Shown here piece after piece: positions 1-6,720 of a stretch of 6,720 nucleotides of DNA. Position 1 is the first letter of the stretch. Each line of letters begins with the position of its first letter. The notes beneath the pieces were generated by a model. It was not told the DNA's origin. It searched no databases and saw only the letters and a list, made by a program, of their open reading frames with translations. The DNA is from Pseudomonadota bacterium (GTDB lineage: Bacteria > Pseudomonadota > Alphaproteobacteria > Rhizobiales > Tepidamorphaceae), in assembly GCA_023435545.1 (NCBI GenBank), contig JAEYRQ010000383.1, positions 1-6,720 of the forward strand. Direction: 5' to 3'. The translations under genes were made by a program, and so were the position numbers.

Positions 1-38
1 CGCGTGACGAGGCCGGCCAGGGCGTGGGAGCCGAGTGA
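1..38 (+). CDS. C-terminal end of an upstream gene, probably rpsF (30S ribosomal protein S6), partial
   Basis: A reading frame enters from outside the window and reads [11 protein letters not shown] before a TGA at 36-38. The 11 residues are too few to identify by themselves. The assignment to ribosomal protein S6 rests on position: rpsF normally sits directly before rpsR, and alphaproteobacterial S6 proteins often end in a charged, glycine-rich, disordered tail. The TGA shares its last base with the rpsR ATG (TGATG), which suggests translational coupling. Another short upstream gene cannot be excluded. Confidence 0.5.
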   Translation, partial: RDEAGQGVGAE

Positions 39-292
39 TGAGCATTCCGAACATTGCGCAGCTTCCGGTTCGCCGGCCGTTCCACCGCCGCCGCAAGACC
101 TGCCCGTTCTCCGGCGCCGATGCGCCGAAGATCGACTACAAGGACGTCCGGCTGCTGCAGCGCTACATTTCCGAGCGCGGCAAGATCGTGCCGAGCCGCA
201 TCACCGCGGTGTCGGCCAAGAAGCAGCGCGAACTCGCCAAGGCGATCAAGCGCGCCCGCTTCCTGGGCCTTCTGCCCTACGTCGTGAAGTAA
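38..292 (+). CDS. rpsR: 30S ribosomal protein S18
   Basis: This 84-residue protein is a clear match to bacterial S18, a small rRNA-binding protein that pairs with S6 on the platform of the 30S subunit. The conserved core runs from [15 protein letters not shown] (residues 12-26) through [19 protein letters not shown] (32-50) to the basic [22 protein letters not shown] stretch (53-74), and the protein ends LGLLPYVVK as in other alphaproteobacteria. Length is normal. ATG at 38 is chosen as the start: it is preceded by GGGAG at 26-30 with a seven-base gap and overlaps the upstream stop codon by one base. A GTG at 35 is in frame but would leave only four bases after GGGAG. The gene is intact and was probably transcribed together with rpsF and rplI. 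Confidence 0.97.
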   Translation: MSIPNIAQLPVRRPFHRRRKTCPFSGADAPKIDYKDVRLLQRYISERGKIVPSRITAVSAKKQRELAKAIKRARFLGLLPYVVK

Positions 293-294
293 GC

Positions 295-326
295 CCCAAG
301 CGGCCATGGCCGCGCATACGGTTGGG
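295..326 (+). repeat. Nested inverted repeat just after rpsR
   Basis: A perfect 14-base palindrome, GCGGCCATGGCCGC (300-313), begins eight bases after the rpsR stop and can fold as a five-pair stem with a CATG loop. It is enclosed by CCCAA (295-299) and TTGGG (322-326), which are complementary. The combined structure would be stable in RNA. There is no T tract, so it may act as an RNA processing or stability element, or as a protein binding site in DNA. The structure is seen directly; the role is inference. Confidence 0.45.
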
Positions 327-349
327 CCGGCCCGTCTCCCGGAGCCGGC
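326..349 (+). repeat. Inverted repeat GCCGGC/GCCGGC in the rpsR-rplI spacer
   Basis: GCCGGC at 326-331 pairs with GCCGGC at 344-349 across a 12-base loop. It is the second of four consecutive potential stems in this spacer. Short GC arms are common by chance in GC-rich DNA, so support is modest. Confidence 0.3.
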
Positions 350-354
350 TCTAA

Positions 355-369
355 CCGCCAGACAGGCGG
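355..369 (+). repeat. Hairpin CCGCC-AGACA-GGCGG in the rpsR-rplI spacer
   Basis: CCGCC (355-359) and GGCGG (365-369) form a five-pair all-GC stem with a five-base loop. The following bases (GACAGCTGAGA) contain no T run, so it is not a standard terminator. Confidence 0.35.
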
Positions 370-416
370 GACAGCTGAGACGATGACGAGAGACATCGAC
401 CCGGCCATCGCGATCG

Positions 417-451
417 TCCGAATCCCGCGAAGCAAGGCTCCGCGGGCCGGA
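417..451 (+). repeat. Two-tier hairpin upstream of rplI
   Basis: CCCGCG (424-429) pairs with CGCGGG (441-446) around an 11-base loop, and the outer TCCG (417-420) pairs with CGGA (448-451) across a small asymmetric internal loop. It ends 50 bases before the rplI start and leaves the rplI Shine-Dalgarno sequence free. L9 is not known to me as an autoregulator, so any regulatory role is inference. Confidence 0.4.
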
Positions 452-501
452 GACGTGCGTCCAGCCCCCGACACCTCTAGTCATTAGGTAAGGAGATCGA
501 C

Positions 502-1068
502 ATGCAAGTCATCCTGCTCGAGCGCATTCCCAAGCTCGGCCAGATGGGCGACGTAGTGCGCGTGCGCACCGGCTATGCCCGCAACTATCTGCTGCCGCAG
601 CGCAAGGCCCTGCGCGCCACCGAGGCGAATCGCAAGCTGTTCGAGTCGCAGCGCGCGCAGCTGGAGGCCCGCAACCTCGAACTGAAGTCGGAGGCCGAGG
701 GCGTCGCCACCCGAATGGACGGCCAGACCGTGGTGATGATCCGCTCGGCCGGAGAGCGTGGACAGCTCTACGGCTCCGTCTCCACGCGCGACATCGCCGA
801 AGCACTGACCGAGGCCGGTTTCAGCGTCTCTCGCAGCCAGGTGGTGCTCGACACGCCGATCAAGAATCTAGGTGTCGCCGAGGTGCCGGTCCGCCTCCAT
901 CCCGAGGTCGAGGCGCACGTCAAGATCAACGTGGCCCGCACCGCCGAGGAAGCCGAGCGCCAGGCGCGCGGCGAGGACGTGACGCTTCCCGAGGCGGACG
1001 AGTTCGAGGAGCCGCTGGAGGAAGAGGCCTTCTTCGAGGAAGAGGCAGGCGACGAAGAGCAGGGGTAA
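502..1068 (+). CDS. rplI: 50S ribosomal protein L9
   Basis: This 188-residue protein is L9, an elongated two-domain protein that binds 23S rRNA near the base of the L1 stalk and helps frame maintenance. The N-terminal rRNA-binding domain (residues 1 to about 40) shows [21 protein letters not shown] and [12 protein letters not shown] charged connecting helix follows (about 41-76), then the C-terminal domain (about 77-147) with [19 protein letters not shown] and [12 protein letters not shown]. Beyond this lies a 31-residue tail (158-188) with 16 Asp or Glu and no basic residue, so the protein is longer than the roughly 150 residues of enterobacterial L9; such tails are common in alphaproteobacteria. 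ATG at 502 has AAGGAG (490-495) six bases upstream. It is the last gene before the terminator at 1133-1174. Confidence 0.97.
   Translation: MQVILLERIPKLGQMGDVVRVRTGYARNYLLPQRKALRATEANRKLFESQRAQLEARNLELKSEAEGVATRMDGQTVVMIRSAGERGQLYGSVSTRDIAEALTEAGFSVSRSQVVLDTPIKNLGVAEVPVRLHPEVEAHVKINVARTAEEAERQARGEDVTLPEADEFEEPLEEEAFFEEEAGDEEQG
1018..1046 (+). repeat. In-frame direct repeat in the L9 acidic tail
   Basis: GAGGAAGAGGC occurs at 1018-1028 and again at 1036-1046, offset by 18 bases (six codons), so both copies encode EEEA. This suggests that the tail grows or shrinks by slippage or unequal recombination without loss of frame. Confidence 0.6.
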
Positions 1069-1107
1069 CGGCGCGGCTAGCGCGTTGCACTGCTTGGACT
1101 TTCGATA

Positions 1108-1123
1108 GATCTGCGTACAGATC
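1108..1123. repeat. Inverted repeat GATCTG-CGTA-CAGATC between rplI and its terminator
   Basis: Six-base perfect arms (1108-1113 and 1118-1123) flank a four-base centre, 39 bases after the rplI stop and 9 bases before the main terminator stem. It is AT-richer than its surroundings. It could form a small hairpin in the 3' end of the ribosomal transcript or be a dimeric protein binding site. I do not recognise it as a known operator. Confidence 0.4.
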
Positions 1124-1132
1124 ATGACGACA

Positions 1133-1174
1133 AGGCGCCCCGGCCGATTGAACGTCCGGGGCGCTTGATGTTTT
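1133..1174 (+). terminator. Intrinsic terminator of the rpsR-rplI operon
   Basis: An 11-pair stem joins AGGCGCCCCGG (1133-1143) to CCGGGGCGCTT (1156-1166), with one G-U pair in RNA and a 12-base loop. It is followed by GATGTTTT, so a short T run ends at 1174. It lies 64 bases after the rplI stop and 43 bases before the next start codon, as expected for termination of the ribosomal operon and separation from the downstream gene. Confidence 0.85.
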
Positions 1175-1217
1175 AATCCGCATCCGCTGGGATTCTGGGG
1201 GAAGTGGCGGATCGGAT

Positions 1218-2474
1218 ATGGGAAACCTGCTCCGTTATGCGATGTCGAAGGTCGTTCGCGAGGGAAACCTGCGCGTCACCGACCATACCGGCGCGACGCA
1301 TAGCTTCGGCGACGGAACCGGAACGCCGGTCCACGTGCGCTTCACCACCGCCGCGGCCGAACGCGCGGTGCTGATGAATCCTGAACTGCGGCTCGGCGAA
1401 TGCTTCATGGACGGCAGTTTCGTCGTCGAGGACGGGACGATATACGACTTCCTCGACACCGTGCTGCGGCACGAGGAAGCAGGTGCGCTGCCGTGGTGGG
1501 TCTTCGCCCTGCGCGGGCTGCGATTCGCGACGCGGCGCCTGCGGCAGTTCAATCCGACGGGCCGGGCCCGCCGCAACGTCGCCCATCACTACGATCTCGA
1601 CGGGCGGCTGTACCGGCTCTTTCTCGATCCCGACCTGCAGTACTCCTGCGCCTATTTCGAGACGCCGACGACGACGCTGGAAGAGGCGCAACTCGCCAAG
1701 AAGCGGCATCTCGCCGCCAAGCTGGCACTGGGAACGGGCCAGCGGGTGCTCGACATCGGCTCCGGCTGGGGCGGGCTCGGTCTCTACATTGCCGAGACCC
1801 ATCCGGTCTCCGTCGTCGGCGTGACGCTCAGCACCGAGCAGCACGCGGTCAGCAATGAGCGCGCCCGCGAGAAGTCAATGGCGGACCGGGTGGAGTTCCG
1901 GCTGACCGACTATCGCAGGCTCGACGGGAAATTCGACCGGATCGTCTCGGTCGGCATGTTCGAGCATGTCGGCGTCGGCCACTACGACGAGTACTTCCGC
2001 AAGGCCCGCGACCTACTGGCCGACGACGGCGTCATGGTGCTGCATTCGATCGGCCGGTTCGGACGCCCGGGCGACACGAACTCCTGGATCCAGAAATACA
2101 TCTTCCCCGGCGGCTACATCCCTTCCCTTTCGGAAGTGCTGCCGGCCATCGAGCGAGCGGGGCTGCGCGTCACCGACATCGAGATCCTCCGCCTTCACTA
2201 CGCCGAGACGCTCAGGGAGTGGCGGCTGCGGTTCATGGCCAACCGGGACGAGGCGGCCAGGCTCTATGACGAGAGGTTCTGCCGGATGTGGGAGTTCTAT
2301 CTGGCCGGCTCGGAAATCTCGTTCCGCCACCAGGGGATGATGAACTTCCAGATCCAGATCGTGAAGAATCAGAACGCGCTGCCGCTGACCCGGGGCTATA
2401 TCGAGGACGCCGAGGACGCACTGCGTCATCGCGACGGCCCATTGATTCCCCGCCGTTCGCAGGCGGCGGAGTAA
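1218..2474 (+). CDS. cfa: Cyclopropane-fatty-acyl-phospholipid synthase family SAM-dependent methyltransferase
   Basis: This 418-residue protein belongs to the CFA synthase family, which transfers a methylene unit from S-adenosylmethionine to the double bond of unsaturated acyl chains in membrane phospholipids. An N-terminal domain of about 115 residues precedes the Rossmann methyltransferase fold. HHYDLDGRLYRLFLDPDLQYSCAYF (123-147) is the family signature, VLDIGSGWGG (177-186) is the SAM-binding loop, and VSVGMFEHVG (243-252) and WIQKYIFPGGYIP (290-302) are further family blocks. By comparison with E. coli Cfa, Cys144, Glu249, His276 and Tyr328 correspond to its bicarbonate and active-site residues, so the enzyme should be active. 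ATG at 1218 is preceded by GGCGGA (1206-1211); a second in-frame ATG at 1242 is possible. It is flanked by terminator-type hairpins and is probably monocistronic. A relative making another methylated or cyclised fatty acid cannot be excluded. Confidence 0.9.
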   Translation: MGNLLRYAMSKVVREGNLRVTDHTGATHSFGDGTGTPVHVRFTTAAAERAVLMNPELRLGECFMDGSFVVEDGTIYDFLDTVLRHEEAGALPWWVFALRGLRFATRRLRQFNPTGRARRNVAHHYDLDGRLYRLFLDPDLQYSCAYFETPTTTLEEAQLAKKRHLAAKLALGTGQRVLDIGSGWGGLGLYIAETHPVSVVGVTLSTEQHAVSNERAREKSMADRVEFRLTDYRRLDGKFDRIVSVGMFEHVGVGHYDEYFRKARDLLADDGVMVLHSIGRFGRPGDTNSWIQKYIFPGGYIPSLSEVLPAIERAGLRVTDIEILRLHYAETLREWRLRFMANRDEAARLYDERFCRMWEFYLAGSEISFRHQGMMNFQIQIVKNQNALPLTRGYIEDAEDALRHRDGPLIPRRSQAAE

Positions 2475-2510
2475 AGGTCAAGCGCCAATCCCAAGGCGCG
2501 TTTACGACCT
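2475..2510 (+). terminator. Terminator-like hairpin after the CFA synthase gene
   Basis: Directly after the stop codon, GCGCC (2482-2486) pairs with GGCGC (2495-2499) over an eight-base loop; AA (2480-2481) can extend it to TT (2501-2502) past one bulged base, and AGGTC (2475-2479) pairs with GACCT (2506-2510). Only three T residues follow the inner stem, so termination may be weak. It may instead be a mixed terminator and leader element in front of dnaB. Confidence 0.45.
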
Positions 2511-2545
2511 GTTAACGATGCTGAAAACCGCGCAAACTACCAATT

Positions 2546-2573
2546 GAGGATTCGCGCCGCAGCGCGACTCCTC
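2546..2573 (+). promoter_or_regulatory. Leader hairpin immediately upstream of dnaB
   Basis: GAGGA (2546-2550) pairs with TCCTC (2569-2573), and CGCGC (2553-2557) pairs with GCGCG (2562-2566). The two parts are joined by one T-C mismatch and one T-A pair, and closed by a CGCA tetraloop. The stem ends 13 bases before the dnaB ATG. The only purine-rich Shine-Dalgarno-like stretch nearby, GAGGA, is locked in its 5' arm. No T run follows in the next bases, so it is unlikely to be a terminator. A role in dnaB translation is inference. Confidence 0.5.
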
Positions 2574-2586
2574 GTAGTGCAAAGCC

Positions 2587-4079
<1,493 letters not shown>

Positions 4080-4083
<4 letters not shown>

Positions 4084-5225
4084 GGAAGGCCACCGGCCGC
4101 GCGCCGTGGCCCGGCGAGGACCTCGAAGCCGCCGGGCGCCTGACGATCGACCTTGCCGCGATCGCCGAGAACTGGCGGAACCTCGATGCACGCGCTGGAG
4201 GCGCCGAGACGGCCGCCTGCGTCAAAGCCGACGCCTACGGGCTGGGCATCGACGCCGTCGTCCCTGCGCTCGCGGCGGCCGGATGCCGCACCTTCTTCGT
4301 CGCGCTGCTCAGCGAAGCCAGGCACGTGCGGGCAGCGGCGCCGGAAGCGACAATCTACGTGCTCGGCGGCTTCCATCCCCAGACAGGTGAGGCCTACATC
4401 GAGACCGGGGCACGGCCGGTGCTTGGATCGCTCGACGAGATGGAGGACTGGGCGGCCTTCTGCCGGTCTGCGGGCAGGCGGCTGCCGGCGGCGGTGCACA
4501 TCGACACCGGCATGAACCGGCTGGGGTTGAGCCGCGAGGAATGCCTCGCCCTGCCCCGCCCGGACGAGCTGTCGCGCGACGTCGAGGTGTCGCTGGTGAT
4601 GAGCCACCTCGCCTGCGCCGATACCCCGGACCATCCGCTGACGCGCGAGCAGCGCGACCGCTTCGAGATCCTGCGCCACCGGCTGCCGCCGGCGCCGGCT
4701 TCGCTCGCCAACTCCGCCGGCCTGCTCACCGATACCGAGCTTCACTACGACCTGGCGCGGCCCGGAATCGCGCTCTATGGCGGACTTGCAGTGGCCGGTC
4801 GGCCCAACCCGATGCGGCCGGTGGTCCGGCTCGAGGCGCGGGTCATCCAGGTCCGCGACGTCCCCGCCGGCTCGCCCGTCGGCTATGGTGCGGCACAGAC
4901 GGTGCTGCGCGATACGCGGCTTGCGATCCTCTCGGCAGGCTACGCCGACGGTTACACGCGCCTGGCCGGCAGCACCGACGATAGACCTGGGGCGACCGTC
5001 TACTTCGGCGAAGACCCCGCTCCGCTGGTGGGCCGCGTCTCGATGGATCTGATGGCGGTGGACGTCACCGATATCCCGGAAGACCGAGTCGTTTCAGGCG
5101 CCTGGGCGGAGTTGCTGGGAGATCGATTCACGGTCGACGATCTCGCCGCGCGTGTCGGCACCATCGGCTACGAGATCCTGACCGGGCTCGGCCACCGCTA
5201 TCGCCGCGACTATACCGGCGTCTGA
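4080..5225 (+). CDS. alr: Alanine racemase
   Basis: This 381-residue PLP enzyme interconverts L- and D-alanine and supplies D-alanine for peptidoglycan. The N-terminal TIM-barrel domain contains CVKADAYGLG, in which Lys49 should bind PLP. HIDTGMNRLG (140-149) holds Arg147, LARPGIALYGG (225-235) holds Arg227, expected to contact the pyridine nitrogen, and VGYGAAQT (267-274) holds Tyr269, the second catalytic base. GRVSMDLMAVDVT (318-330) and IGYEILTGLGHR (362-373) are typical of the C-terminal beta domain. His140 stands where the Bacillus-type enzyme has a carbamylated lysine. The start is ATG at 4080, which overlaps the dnaB stop (ATGA), so translation is probably coupled; only weak GGAA lies upstream. 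The same frame remains open far upstream within dnaB, but that part does not resemble a protein family. alr or dadX cannot be told apart by sequence here. Confidence 0.96.
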
Positions 5226-5229
5226 GGAG
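5225..5229 (+). promoter_or_regulatory. Ribosome binding site of radA overlapping the alr stop codon
   Basis: AGGAG at 5225-5229 begins with the last base of the alr TGA (5223-5225) and lies six bases before the radA ATG. It fixes the radA start and shows that alr and radA are packed as one transcription unit. Confidence 0.8.
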
Positions 5230-5235
5230 CGACAC

Positions 5236-6624
5236 ATGGCGCGACGGTCCGCCCAGTATGTCTGCCAGGCCTGCGGCGCGGTCAGTTCCAAGTGGGCCGG
5301 CCGCTGCGAGGCCTGCGGCACCTGGAACAGCCTGGTGGAGGAGAGCGCCGGCGGCGTGCTCGCGGCGCCCGGCAAGCCGCTCGCAAAGGGCCGTGTGGTG
5401 GAACTCGTGCCGCTCGCAGGCACAAGCGAGGACGCTCCGCGCACGCTCGCCGGCATCGGCGAACTCGACCGGGTGACGGGCGGAGGCTTCGTGCGCGGCT
5501 CGGCAATCCTGATCGGTGGCGATCCGGGCATCGGCAAGTCCACCCTGCTGATCCAGGCGGCCGCCGCTGTCGCAAATGCGGGGGGGCGGGTCGTCTACGT
5601 CTCCGGCGAGGAGGCGGTCGGCCAGGTCCGGCTGCGCGCATCGCGCCTGGGGCTCTCGGAAGCAGCCGTATCGCTCGCTGCCGAGACGCGGATCGAGGAC
5701 ATCCTGGCGACGGTCTCGGCGGGCCCGGCGCCGGACCTGATGATCATCGATTCGATCCAGACCATGTGGACCGACCAGGTCGAATCGACACCCGGCACTG
5801 TCACCCAGATCCGCGGCGCGGCGCAGGCGCTGATCCGCTTCGCCAAGCGGGCGGGCACCACCGTCGTGCTGGTCGGCCATGTCACCAAGGATGGCCAGAT
5901 CGCCGGGCCGCGCGTCGTCGAGCACATGGTCGACGCGGTGCTCTACTTCGAGGGCGACGGGGCGCACCGGTTCCGCATCCTGCGAGCGGTGAAGAACCGG
6001 TTCGGGCCGCCCGACGAGATCGGCGTCTTCGAGATGTCCGGGAAGGGCCTGATCGAAGTTCCGAACCCGTCGGCGCTGTTCCTCGGCGATCGCGACGCGC
6101 GCACGCCCGGGTCAGCCGTATTCGCCGGCATGGAGGGCACCCGGCCGCTGCTCGTCGAGTTCCAGGCGCTGGTCGCCCCCTCCCCGCTCGGCACGCCGCG
6201 CCGGGCAGTGGTGGGCTGGGATTCGAGCCGGCTGTCGATGCTGCTGGCGGTGCTGGATGCCCATTGCGGGCTGAAGCTCGGCGGACACGACGTCTACCTC
6301 AATGTCGCCGGAGGCCTCAGGATCATCGAGCCGGCCGCCGATCTGGCCGCCGCCGCCGCGCTGGTCTCCTCGCTCGCGCAGGCGCCGCTTCCCGCGGAGG
6401 CGGTGTTCTTCGGCGAGGTGTCGCTGTCGGGCGCGGTCAGGGCCGTCCCGCACGCGGCCGCGCGGCTCCGGGAGGCCCACAAGCTCGGCTTTGCGGAAGC
6501 GGTGGCGCCGGGCGGCAATCTGGCGGAGGCGGGATCCGGAGGCGTGGGCCTGGCAGCGGTCGACACGCTCGCAGGCCTGGTCGCGAGGGTCGCCGCCGGC
6601 AAGCGTGCAGCCGCTGAGGGCTGA
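5236..6624 (+). CDS. radA: DNA repair protein RadA (Sms)
   Basis: This 462-residue protein is RadA, a RecA-related ATPase that promotes branch migration and processing of recombination intermediates in the cytoplasm. The N-terminal zinc finger has Cys10 and Cys13 (CQAC) and Cys24 and Cys27 (CEAC). The ATPase core has Walker A GGDPGIGKST (94-103), YVSGEE (121-126), Walker B LMIIDSIQT (168-176), and the RadA-specific KNRFG motif (253-257). The C-terminal part (about 300-450), with LNVAGGLRIIEPAADLAAA and FFGEVSLSGAVRAV, is the Lon-protease-like domain, which in RadA is structural and not proteolytic. Length is normal and all motifs are intact. A run of seven G at 5580-5586 falls within codons 115-117. 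It follows alr by ten bases, probably in the same operon. Confidence 0.98.
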   Translation: MARRSAQYVCQACGAVSSKWAGRCEACGTWNSLVEESAGGVLAAPGKPLAKGRVVELVPLAGTSEDAPRTLAGIGELDRVTGGGFVRGSAILIGGDPGIGKSTLLIQAAAAVANAGGRVVYVSGEEAVGQVRLRASRLGLSEAAVSLAAETRIEDILATVSAGPAPDLMIIDSIQTMWTDQVESTPGTVTQIRGAAQALIRFAKRAGTTVVLVGHVTKDGQIAGPRVVEHMVDAVLYFEGDGAHRFRILRAVKNRFGPPDEIGVFEMSGKGLIEVPNPSALFLGDRDARTPGSAVFAGMEGTRPLLVEFQALVAPSPLGTPRRAVVGWDSSRLSMLLAVLDAHCGLKLGGHDVYLNVAGGLRIIEPAADLAAAAALVSSLAQAPLPAEAVFFGEVSLSGAVRAVPHAAARLREAHKLGFAEAVAPGGNLAEAGSGGVGLAAVDTLAGLVARVAAGKRAAAEG

Positions 6625-6720
6625 CACGCTACTGTCGCGTTCAGGCACCGTGTCGTGGATTTCCGGGGGTTGGGGCGCACGAGACGTTTGCGCAGGCCGA
6701 TGATTCGGATTAACTAGCCC
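6625..6720. other. Intergenic region after radA; no gene supported
   Basis: I see no convincing coding start or intrinsic terminator in these 96 bases. GACACG (6623-6628, overlapping the radA stop) is complementary to CGTGTC (6649-6654) over a 20-base loop, which is weak support for a hairpin. The final part, with TTGCGC and GATTAACTAG, becomes less GC-rich and could be the start of a promoter for the next gene, but the match to a consensus is poor. Confidence 0.4.

Larger units (their letters stand above)
293..501 (+). other. Structured rpsR-rplI spacer without a supported gene
   Basis: This 209-base gap is long for neighbouring genes in a ribosomal protein operon. It holds several inverted repeats, listed separately (295-326, 326-349, 355-369, 417-451), and a possible long-range pairing of GACGAT (379-384) with ATCGTC (413-418). 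None is followed by a T run, so none is a canonical intrinsic terminator. A 34-codon frame (383-487) is the only small ORF seen and has no good ribosome binding site. The Shine-Dalgarno sequence of rplI, AAGGAG at 490-495, lies at its end. It could be an mRNA leader, a processing or attenuation region, or the remains of a lost gene. Confidence 0.6.

Noticed and set aside
407..414. ATCGCGAT palindrome in the rpsR-rplI spacer as a regulator site
   Set aside because: Eight-base GC-rich palindromes of this kind are expected by chance at this base composition.
1094..1122. Possible promoter TTGGAC...TACAGA between rplI and the terminator
   Set aside because: The match to consensus is weak and transcription from it would run straight into the terminator at 1133-1174.
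1173..1844. 223-codon open frame on the - strand opposite the CFA synthase gene
   Set aside because: The + strand frame has full-length family motifs; the antisense frame has none.
5128..5967. 279-codon open frame on the - strand opposite radA
   Set aside because: It is a shadow of radA in GC-rich DNA, with no motif and no ribosome binding site; the same holds for the - strand frame at 3984-4745 and those at 5943-6680.
5292..6617. 441-codon + strand frame overlapping radA
   Set aside because: It is the out-of-frame reading of radA, very rich in Arg and Gly, without any recognisable domain.
6688..6716. Possible promoter TTGCGC-N17-TAACTA at the window end
   Set aside because: The -10 match is poor and the downstream gene is outside the window, so it cannot be supported.

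Overview
The window looks like chromosomal DNA of a GC-rich alphaproteobacterium, most likely in the Hyphomicrobiales (Rhizobiales). This rests on the gene order (ribosomal S18 and L9, then dnaB, alr, radA), on the protein sequences (S18 ending in LLPYVVK, L9 with a long acidic tail, DnaB with extra loops), and on the strong GC bias. All recognised genes lie on the + strand. I see no tRNA, rRNA, CRISPR array, insertion sequence, phage gene or attachment site.

Region 1 (1-1175) is the end of a ribosomal protein operon. The last few codons of an upstream gene (probably rpsF) overlap the start of rpsR by one base. rpsR is followed by a 209-base spacer rich in inverted repeats, then rplI. The operon closes with a strong intrinsic terminator at 1133-1174. 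From memory, many relatives carry a membrane-protein gene between rpsR and rplI; here no such gene is present.

Region 2 (1218-2474) is one gene for a cyclopropane-fatty-acyl-phospholipid synthase-type, SAM-dependent methyltransferase. It has the terminator on its upstream side and a terminator-like hairpin on its downstream side, so it is probably transcribed on its own. Its catalytic and bicarbonate-site residues look intact.

Region 3 (2546-6624) is a tightly packed run of dnaB (replicative helicase), alr (alanine racemase) and radA (recombination and branch-migration ATPase). dnaB and alr overlap by four bases, and alr and radA are ten bases apart, so they are probably co-transcribed. The run links replication, D-alanine supply for the cell wall, and repair of recombination intermediates. 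dnaB has a strong hairpin just before its start and no clear Shine-Dalgarno sequence. The last 96 bases hold no gene I can support.

This is mostly a conserved housekeeping region. I did not find a convincing new system. The items most worth checking are the structured rpsR-rplI spacer, the dnaB leader hairpin, the placement of the lipid methyltransferase between two essential operons, and a histidine in Alr where the classical family has a carbamylated lysine.
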